Below, piece after piece: positions 1-4,622 of a stretch of DNA of 9,154 nt. Position numbers and translations under genes: made by a program. Positions within the stretch are counted from its first letter, which is position 1; each line of letters begins with the position of its first letter. This DNA is from Bacilli bacterium (GTDB lineage Bacteria > Bacillota_I > Bacilli_A > RF39 > UBA660): NCBI GenBank assembly GCA_017888105.1, contig JAGHGS010000118.1, forward strand, positions 1 to 9,154, written 5' to 3'. The notes under the pieces are model-generated. The model was not told the DNA's origin. It saw nothing but the letters and a program-made list of their open reading frames with translations, and ran no database searches.

Positions 1-22
1 AAAGAAAATTATAAATTATAAT

Positions 23-71
23 AATAAGTCAAGGATCAAGATGAATGAACTATGTTCATCCTTGACTTATT
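23..71. terminator. Long hairpin, probable terminator of a gene left of the window
   Basis: Arms 23-36 and 58-71 are perfect 14-base inverted repeats (AATAAGTCAAGGAT / ATCCTTGACTTATT) around a 21-base loop. An alternative fold pairs 23-33 with 61-71 and 40-45 with 55-60, leaving a 6-base bulge and a 9-base loop. The position ahead of the tRNA promoter suits a terminator for a gene entering from the left. The U-tract is poor on both strands (TTATTTCT on +, ATTATAATTT on -), so another structured role is possible. GACTTATTTC is repeated directly at 64-73 and 77-86. Confidence 0.45.
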
Positions 72-143
72 TCTAAGACTTATTTCCCAGTAATATATAT
101 AGCGGGAACTTTCAACAATAATCAATATTTGTCAATTTAGGGA

Positions 144-172
144 TTGTAAAACCATTATTTTTATGATATATT
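144..172 (+). promoter_or_regulatory. Probable sigma-A promoter of the tRNA-Met gene
   Basis: A -35-like TTGTAA (144-149) and a -10-like TATATT (167-172) are separated by 17 bases. The expected start is near 179, about 13 bases before the mature tRNA 5' end. The -10 matches the consensus at five of six bases and the -35 at four of six. In such AT-rich DNA a chance match is possible, but the position and spacing fit the gene downstream. Confidence 0.5.
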
Positions 173-191
173 ATTATTGCTTCAAATAAAT

Positions 192-268
192 GGCGATGTA
201 GCTCAGCTGGCTAGAGCGACCGGTTCATACCCGGTAGGTCGGGGGTTCGATCCCCTCCGTCGCTACCA
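192..268 (+). tRNA. Elongator tRNA-Met (anticodon CAU)
   Basis: The full 77-base cloverleaf is visible, with CCA encoded at 266-268. The acceptor stem GGCGATG pairs with CGTCGCT, with a G-U pair at 1-72. The D arm is GCTC/GAGC. The anticodon stem ACCGG/CCGGT carries loop TTCATAC (anticodon CAT), and the T arm has a TTCGATC loop. An initiator tRNA would have a C1/A72 mismatch and three consecutive G-C pairs at the base of the anticodon stem; neither is present. The whole molecule closely resembles the elongator Met tRNA of Bacillus as I recall it, and not the lysidine-modified tRNA-Ile2. It has its own promoter and terminator and appears to be transcribed alone. Confidence 0.95.
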
Positions 269-279
269 ATAAGAATATC

Positions 280-306
280 AAAGTTGTTAGAAATAACAAC
301 TTTTTT
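280..306 (+). terminator. Rho-independent terminator of tRNA-Met, possibly bidirectional
   Basis: AAAGTTGTTA (280-289) pairs with TAACAACTTT (294-303) around a GAAA tetraloop (290-293), and the T-run extends from 301 to 306. This is a textbook intrinsic terminator, 11 bases after the tRNA CCA end. The stop codon of the minus-strand yunB gene (306-308) touches it, so the same stem may also end the opposing transcript. In that direction the U-run after the stem is only three bases long, so it should be weaker. Confidence 0.88.
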
Positions 307-1052
307 CATGATTTGATATCTTTCGAATAAATCGTACTATCCTTTTCAATAACCCCACCATAAACACTTGGAACTTTTCCTTCAATCATCATCGAAGCAA
401 TCACTGCATCATACTTTAAAGTAATTTCCTCTACATCAAACGGAGTAAGAATTTGCGTTTTAAATTCAATATAAACAAAAAGTTCCACCAACGCATTATT
501 AAGCCCATAATCCGTTACTTTTGTTTTCAAATTAGTAAGAACCGATCCCACAAAATTAATTCGAACCGGAATTCGAGGTCCAAAATTATAAAAATACATA
601 TGTTTAAAAGAGTTTCCAATCGGAATTGACAACACCATACTTCCAAGTTCATGTGATAAATCCGAATCCAAATACTGAACCGATACATTACCACTTTCTA
701 GTTGATCAAAGGAATGAGTTAAAATAGAAGAGACTTGATCTAAAACTTGATACGCTTGATCCAAGTTAAAATCAACATATAATATTTCTCCCTGTTGATT
801 TTGTTCTAAAATCAAAATATGATCCAAATTCGTTTCATTAAAAACGCTTCCATTCAATTCATCCGTAATAAAACGATAAGTAACTCTTGAAATTTCATTT
901 GTACTAATTTGAATTAAAGAATGATCCATTTGTTGCACAAAATTAGATAATAAAAAAAAGGTAAATAAGAAAATCAAAATAATTGTTATAAAAATTATTT
1001 TATTTAATTTTTTACCATGTGATAAATGTTTACTTTTAAAACGATTTCTCAT
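306..1052 (-). CDS. yunB: YunB-like sporulation protein, membrane anchored
   Basis: This 248-residue protein matches the YunB family in length and layout. It has a basic N-terminus, one transmembrane helix (about 18-36) and an outside domain. Family-like motifs are IPIG at 143-146, FGPRIPVRINFVGSV around 157-171, the GLNNALVELFVYIEF block at 183-197 (where Bacillus YunB has, from memory, a GINQT-type motif), and IEGKVPSVYGG at 223-233. In Bacillus subtilis yunB belongs to the mother-cell sigma-E regulon and is needed for normal sporulation; its biochemical role is unknown. The ATG at 1050-1052 is the only Met before residue 42, yet no Shine-Dalgarno sequence precedes it. The gene lies 15 bases downstream of an unrecognised membrane protein gene and ends with TGA at the tRNA terminator. 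The assignment rests on remembered motifs, and the sequence is clearly diverged. Confidence 0.8.
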   Translation of the reverse strand: MRNRFKSKHLSHGKKLNKIIFITIILIFLFTFFLLSNFVQQMDHSLIQISTNEISRVTYRFITDELNGSVFNETNLDHILILEQNQQGEILYVDFNLDQAYQVLDQVSSILTHSFDQLESGNVSVQYLDSDLSHELGSMVLSIPIGNSFKHMYFYNFGPRIPVRINFVGSVLTNLKTKVTDYGLNNALVELFVYIEFKTQILTPFDVEEITLKYDAVIASMMIEGKVPSVYGGVIEKDSTIYSKDIKS

Positions 1053-1057
1053 ATTAA

Positions 1058-1065
1058 AATATATG
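1058..1065 (-). promoter_or_regulatory. Possible -10 element just upstream of yunB
   Basis: Read on the minus strand, the 15-base gap before yunB contains CATATATT, which resembles both a sigma-A -10 (TATATT) and the -10 of sigma-E promoters (CATACAAT type). Only 5 bases separate it from the ATG, so a transcript from here would start at or next to the start codon and be leaderless. I see no convincing -35 element. AT-rich sequence produces such matches often, so this is a weak call. Confidence 0.22.
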
Positions 1066-1067
1066 CA

Positions 1068-1919
1068 TTAAAATAAAGAAAGATTTAAAAAATTATTCAA
1101 AAATATAATAATACCCGCTATCAAAATAAGACTTACGATTACAATAATAATATAAATTAAAGCTCGACTTGATTTCACTTCTTTTTTGAGATCATTAAAA
1201 TCATCAAAATCACTTTGGGTAAACTGTAAAGTACTAGTAAGATCTTGTGTCTTACTCTCCAAAATAGATGGTTTAATTTTATCAGCTTCTTCTAGTGACA
1301 TAATTGGTGATGTCTCTCCAACACTTTCACTTTCCTCATGAATCCCATCAACTACTACCGTATCATCACTACCTTTTAAATCCGTCAATATGTCAAGAGG
1401 ATCTAAACCGGATTCTTTTTTTGTACTTTTAACTTCTAATTCCTTAGCAGTTATCGTATTAATTAAATCCATTAACTCATTATTTTCTTCTTTATCCTCT
1501 TCTTTTTCTTCCCCTTCGATACTTAAACTATTTAAAATATCATATTGCGTATCCCGTATTTTTTTAAGTCTTTCTTTTTCATAATCAACTTCTTTTTCAC
1601 TACGAGCACGCTCTAAAATAGCATTAATATCATACTCCCTTGTTTCATCTAAACTAATATCAGGATCTGGATATTCCTCATGATCCACGACAATACTTCT
1701 TCTTTTTGGTTGTTGATTATATTTCGTATCCAATATTTTCTTGATTTTTTCTACATCAATATTCTTTGCATTATTATCAAGAACTGTTGCATTCGTCTGT
1801 ATTTTATAATCATCTACTTCATAATCATCAATGTTTTCATAAAGACTTACATTCTTTTGCTGTCTAAGAGCAATATTATTATTTTCTTCATCATAATATT
1901 TTTCCATTCTTGTTTTCAT
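1068..1919 (-). CDS. Unrecognised acidic protein with C-terminal membrane anchor
   Basis: I do not recognise this 283-residue protein. About 250 residues are hydrophilic and very rich in Glu, Asp and Lys. Charged, probably helical stretches include ILERARSEKEVDYEKERLKK and a run beginning EGEEKEEDKEE. The protein ends in one long hydrophobic helix (the IYIIIVIVSLILIAGIIIFL region) and a short tail. There is no signal peptide, so a cytoplasmic domain held by a tail anchor is the simplest topology. The frame can be opened at a TTG at 1935-1937, but that TTG overlaps GAAGGA (1930-1935), which is a Shine-Dalgarno sequence for the ATG at 1917-1919 at 10-base spacing, so I use the ATG. It precedes yunB in the same direction and diverges from the ferredoxin gene. 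A role in sporulation or cell division is only a guess from the neighbour. Confidence 0.85.
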   Translation of the reverse strand: MKTRMEKYYDEENNNIALRQQKNVSLYENIDDYEVDDYKIQTNATVLDNNAKNIDVEKIKKILDTKYNQQPKRRSIVVDHEEYPDPDISLDETREYDINAILERARSEKEVDYEKERLKKIRDTQYDILNSLSIEGEEKEEDKEENNELMDLINTITAKELEVKSTKKESGLDPLDILTDLKGSDDTVVVDGIHEESESVGETSPIMSLEEADKIKPSILESKTQDLTSTLQFTQSDFDDFNDLKKEVKSSRALIYIIIVIVSLILIAGIIIFLNNFLNLSLF

Positions 1920-1999
1920 ATCGCCACAATCCTTCAATATAATAATAACATATTTTTTTTCGTTTTAAAAGGCTTTATCTTTTCCTTTTTCAAAAGTTT

Positions 2000-2024
2000 T
2001 GATATAATAGTATTGATAAGGAGA
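2000..2024 (+). promoter_or_regulatory. Extended -10 promoter and RBS of the ferredoxin gene
   Basis: TGATATAAT (2000-2008) is a perfect extended -10 element, TG-N-TATAAT. No good -35 lies 16-18 bases upstream (TTTTCC at 1980-1985 is poor), and the extended -10 can compensate for that. The ribosome binding site AAGGAGA (2018-2024) stands 6 bases before the ATG at 2031. This implies a short leader of about 15-17 bases with no room for a riboswitch. Confidence 0.7.
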
Positions 2025-2030
2025 TTAGAT

Positions 2031-2324
2031 ATGAAAAAAATTATTGTAAATGATGAAGCTTGCATTGGTTGTGGTGCTTGTGTATCCATCGATCCAGAAC
2101 ATTTTGAATTCAATGATGAAGGATTAAGCCATGCAATTAGCCAAGAAAATTTAGAAAGTAGCGATTTAGCAAGTGCGATTTCTTCATGTCCTACTAGTGC
2201 AATCAGTATAGAAGAAGCAACAGAAGAAAATCAAAAAGAAAACAATGAAGAAGAAAACTGTACTTGCGAAAATTGTGAATGTTCAAAAGAAAACAGTTGT
2301 GGTTGCAACAAAGAAGAGGAATAA
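2031..2324 (+). CDS. Single [4Fe-4S] ferredoxin with Cys-rich C-terminal tail
   Basis: This 97-residue protein is a small soluble electron carrier. Residues 1-62 form a one-cluster ferredoxin: Cys11, Cys14 and Cys17 in CIGCGAC, plus Cys53 in SCPTSAI, supply four ligands for one [4Fe-4S] cluster. The fold and size resemble Bacillus Fer, which donates electrons to various redox enzymes. An acidic linker (about 61-76) follows, then a tail with six more cysteines at 77, 79, 82, 84, 90 and 92 (CTCENCECSKENSCGC). Its repeated C-x-C units resemble metallothionein-type metal binding and are not part of the usual family. The frame stays open upstream to an ATG at 1680, but that part is antisense to the neighbouring gene; the promoter and RBS fix the start at 2031. 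The gene is monocistronic. Its redox partner is not evident nearby. Confidence 0.93.
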   Translation: MKKIIVNDEACIGCGACVSIDPEHFEFNDEGLSHAISQENLESSDLASAISSCPTSAISIEEATEENQKENNEEENCTCENCECSKENSCGCNKEEE

Positions 2325-2339
2325 TCCTCTTTTTATTTT
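2311..2339 (+). terminator. Terminator of the ferredoxin gene, stop codon in its loop
   Basis: AAGAAGAGGA (2311-2320) pairs with TCCTCTTTTT (2325-2334), with one G-U pair, around the four-base loop ATAA. The TAA stop codon lies inside this loop (2322-2324). The U-rich tail is TTTTTATTTT. The hairpin is therefore built from the last coding bases of the gene, so a ribosome at the stop codon would cover it. Confidence 0.8.
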
Positions 2340-2372
2340 AAAAAAAATAAGAATCTCTTCCAATTCTTATTT
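2340..2372 (-). terminator. Terminator of the rhomboid-rluB transcript
   Basis: On the minus strand AAATAAGAAT (2372-2363) pairs with ATTCTTATTT (2354-2345) around an 8-base loop and runs into eight U residues (2347-2340). The left arm includes the rluB stop codon (2367-2369). It lies directly against the ferredoxin terminator of the other strand, so the two convergent units are insulated from each other. Confidence 0.82.
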
Positions 2373-3080
2373 CAAGCTATACAACTTTTTTACTTCTTTA
2401 ATAGTAAGTTCTCGATATTCACCACTTTTTAATTTACCAATTTCCAAAAAAGCAATTTTGATTCGAGATAAACGAATCACTGGATGTTTTAACGATTCAA
2501 AAATTCGTTTAACAATATGATTTCTACCCTCAATAATGGTAATTTCAATTAAAGATGTTTTTTTATCAAAATCTTTATCTCGAATTTTAAAATCTTCTAT
2601 AACGACTCTCCTACCATCAATCATGATTCCTCTTCTTAACCGTTCAATATCATCTTTATTAAGTAATCCTTCAATCTTAGCAATATAAGTCTTAGGGATC
2701 TTATTACGAGGATGTGTGAGCAAATTAGCAAGTTCTCCATCATTTGTTAATAGAATTAATCCCGTTGTATCATAATCAAGTCTCCCGACTGGATAAATAC
2801 GCACATCTGTATCAATATAATCAACAACTGTCGGTCTATTTTTATCATCATGCACACTCGAAATAACCCCTCTTGGTTTATTTAAAAGATAATACTTTTT
2901 TACCTTTTCTCTATCAATCATTACTCCTTGAACTTCAACAATATCATTTCCACTTACTTTTACCCCTAAAGTCTTTATCACTTCACCATTTACTCGAACT
3001 TGACCATTCAAAATAAGTTCTTCTGCTTTTCTTCTAGAAGCTACTCCAGCATCAGCAATAACTTTTTGTAATCTTTCCAT
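2367..3080 (-). CDS. rluB: Ribosomal large subunit pseudouridine synthase RluB
   Basis: This 237-residue RsuA/RluB-family enzyme isomerises a uridine in 23S rRNA to pseudouridine (position 2605 in E. coli RluB) in the cytoplasm. An N-terminal S4 RNA-binding domain (about 1-60, starting MERLQKVIADAGVASRRKAE) is followed by the catalytic domain. KYYLLNKPRGVISS (62-75) and VGRLDYDTTGLILLTNDG (98-115) contain the family signature with nucleophile Asp102. The overall wording is closer to Bacillus RluB than to RsuA. The late motif reads GRNHIVKRIF where RluB usually has GRNRQVRRMF, a modest deviation. The start is ATG 3078-3080, with GAGGT 5 bases upstream, inside the end of the rhomboid gene. With a 3-base gap the two genes are co-transcribed and probably coupled in translation. 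Confidence 0.93.
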   Translation of the reverse strand: MERLQKVIADAGVASRRKAEELILNGQVRVNGEVIKTLGVKVSGNDIVEVQGVMIDREKVKKYYLLNKPRGVISSVHDDKNRPTVVDYIDTDVRIYPVGRLDYDTTGLILLTNDGELANLLTHPRNKIPKTYIAKIEGLLNKDDIERLRRGIMIDGRRVVIEDFKIRDKDFDKKTSLIEITIIEGRNHIVKRIFESLKHPVIRLSRIKIAFLEIGKLKSGEYRELTIKEVKKLYSLK

Positions 3081-3083
3081 ATC

Positions 3084-4238
3084 TTACCTCAAATACCCAA
3101 ATAGCATATAGCTAAGAAAAGCTACTAATAAAATTAAAACAATAGAACCATTAATACGATCACTTTTTTTAGTTTTACCTGGTACACCAAGCGCCATCGT
3201 TAATAGGTATCCTCCAACTAAACCACCAATATGACAAAAATTATCAATTCCTGGTACCATAAAACCAATTAATAAGTTTAAAATAATAATTGGTATAACC
3301 TGAGTTTTTAAAACCGTACCCAAATACAACCGATAATGATATCCAAAATAAAGTAAAGAACCAAGAAGTCCAAAAATAGCTCCAGAAGCACCTGCCGAAA
3401 TACTAGTGTGAACCACCACAGATAAAAGAGAACCAACAATACCACTACCCAAATAAACAATTAAAAATTTCCATTTTCCTAAAAAGCTTTCCAATTGTCT
3501 ACCAATAATTAACAAGGAATACATATTAACAACCAAATGCACAAGACCAATATGTAAAAACATTGAAGTAGCAAGTCTCCATACTTCCCCAGCTTGAACG
3601 AGTGGCCTAAAATTAGCCCCAAATAAAAGCAATGTTACAGCATCTTCACTACCTCTACCCCAAATATACATTGCAATAAATACTAAAATACATAAAGCAA
3701 TTAAAATAGGAGTAACAATCATCTTTTTCGGTTCAAAGATCTTGGTAAACACTTTATTATCCTCTGCTGTTTTGGCATTAATATCATTCGTAACATTAAC
3801 AATTAAGTCAATACCCTCTTTATCTTTAATAAGTTTGTGTTTAATATTTGGAAAAACTTGAATAATATTTTGATTTTTCAAGATTTCATCAATATCAGTA
3901 AATTTAATCGATGATATATTTTTTTCATCTTCATCCATATGAACATTATCTCCAAGATTCAAAAATATATTTAAAGTATTCATACTAATCGATAAAGTTT
4001 TTTTCTTAATTTGTTCCATTACTTTTTTTGTTTTAAATAAATCAAACTTATACTGTTCATCATTATGAATATAATTCGAATTAATTCGAATAATCCGGTA
4101 AGGTCCATCCAAATTCTCTAACCAAATTTCATCTTTTACTCCTCTTACAACAATAGGAGTATAATTTTCTTCTGTAATAAAATAATGAACCAATGACATA
4201 ACAAGTTCATCATTTTTATTTAATATATTAAAATGCAT
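3084..4238 (-). CDS. Rhomboid intramembrane serine protease, GluP/YqgP-like
   Basis: This 384-residue protein cleaves membrane protein substrates within the bilayer. Residues 1 to about 170 form a soluble domain containing EIWLENLDGPYRIIRI, which resembles the N-terminal domain of Bacillus GluP/YqgP. About seven hydrophobic segments follow. Catalytic features are HLVVN with Asn238, GASGAIFG with nucleophile Ser285, and FCHIGGLVGG with His336; RPLVQAGEVWRLATSMFLH is a typical loop 1. The C-terminal TPR region of GluP is missing: the protein stops after the last helix. The frame can be opened at a GTG (4245-4247), but that GTG is part of the Shine-Dalgarno GAGGTG (4245-4250), 6 bases before the ATG at 4236-4238, which I take as the start. 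It heads a two-gene unit with rluB. Its substrate is unknown. Confidence 0.93.
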   Translation of the reverse strand: MHFNILNKNDELVMSLVHYFITEENYTPIVVRGVKDEIWLENLDGPYRIIRINSNYIHNDEQYKFDLFKTKKVMEQIKKKTLSISMNTLNIFLNLGDNVHMDEDEKNISSIKFTDIDEILKNQNIIQVFPNIKHKLIKDKEGIDLIVNVTNDINAKTAEDNKVFTKIFEPKKMIVTPILIALCILVFIAMYIWGRGSEDAVTLLLFGANFRPLVQAGEVWRLATSMFLHIGLVHLVVNMYSLLIIGRQLESFLGKWKFLIVYLGSGIVGSLLSVVVHTSISAGASGAIFGLLGSLLYFGYHYRLYLGTVLKTQVIPIIILNLLIGFMVPGIDNFCHIGGLVGGYLLTMALGVPGKTKKSDRINGSIVLILLVAFLSYMLFGYLR

Positions 4239-4261
4239 AATAATCACCTCGCTGTACTTTT

Positions 4262-4290
4262 ATTTTATAACAAAACATATATTTAGTAAA
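4262..4290 (-). promoter_or_regulatory. Probable sigma-A promoter of the rhomboid-rluB unit
   Basis: On the minus strand TTTACT (4290-4285) and TAAAAT (4267-4262) are 17 bases apart, matching the -35 and -10 consensus at four and five of six positions. The start would be near 4255, just before the GAGGTG ribosome binding site (4250-4245). The proposed -35 lies only 12 bases from the start codon of the divergent gene at 4302, so the two transcription units share a very short control region. Confidence 0.5.
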
Positions 4291-4301
4291 GAGGTGGATC
4301 T

Positions 4302-4622
4302 ATGAGTTTGATACTTTATTTAACATTTATTATGCTTATATTTATAGTAACATATTACTTTATTTATAAAGAAAATCTAAATCATGATAACTTATTTTAT
4401 ATTATTTTAAACTTTATTTTTTTAATGATCCTACCTCTTTACTATTTTCATTTTGAAGACTTAATCTATAGTTTAATAATAAGTACCATGCTTTTTATCA
4501 GCTCATTTTTATTAAATCTCAAAATAAAAGAAATATTCCATGAAGTAAAAATATTTCCTTTTCTTTATTTTTTAGTCACAAGTTTAATTATTAGCATAAT
4601 CTTATCAGTTTATTTCTACTAA
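4302..4622 (+). CDS. Small four-helix membrane protein, family not recognised
   Basis: This 106-residue protein is almost entirely hydrophobic. Helices lie at about 3-21, 31-49, 55-72 and 84-105, joined by short charged loops (KENLNHD, HFED, KIKEIFHEVK). I see no catalytic motif and do not recognise the family. A good Shine-Dalgarno sequence, GAGGTGG (4291-4297), lies 4 bases before the ATG, and no longer frame on the other strand explains the stretch, so it is probably a real gene. A TATATT at 4278-4283 could be its -10, with no clear -35. It diverges from the rhomboid gene. Its last 18 bases (4605-4622, including the stop) overlap the 3' end of the opposing C11 protease gene, and I see no terminator there. 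Confidence 0.75.
   Translation: MSLILYLTFIMLIFIVTYYFIYKENLNHDNLFYIILNFIFLMILPLYYFHFEDLIYSLIISTMLFISSFLLNLKIKEIFHEVKIFPFLYFLVTSLIISIILSVYFY

Noticed and set aside
86..108. Short inverted repeat TTCCC/GGGAA before the tRNA promoter
   Set aside because: It has only five pairs around a 15-base AT-rich loop and is easily due to chance.
192..268. tRNA as a possible integration site for a mobile element
   Set aside because: I see no integrase gene and no repeated copy of the tRNA 3' end in the window.
306..308. Possible use of the mycoplasma code with UGA as Trp
   Set aside because: Reading through the yunB TGA would run into the terminator and the tRNA gene, and Trp is encoded by TGG in clear motifs such as WDHG of the C11 protease.
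1390..1584. A + strand open frame of 64 codons
   Set aside because: It is antisense to the acidic tail-anchored protein gene, is Ser-rich because the other strand is rich in Glu and Lys codons, and has no ribosome binding site.
1680..2030. An N-terminal extension of the ferredoxin frame beginning at an ATG at 1680
   Set aside because: It is antisense to the neighbouring gene and runs through the promoter. The extended -10 and AAGGAGA site place the start at 2031, and the family begins there.
2245..2520. A + strand frame of 91 codons
   Set aside because: It overlaps the ferredoxin gene in another frame, crosses both terminators and then runs antisense to rluB.
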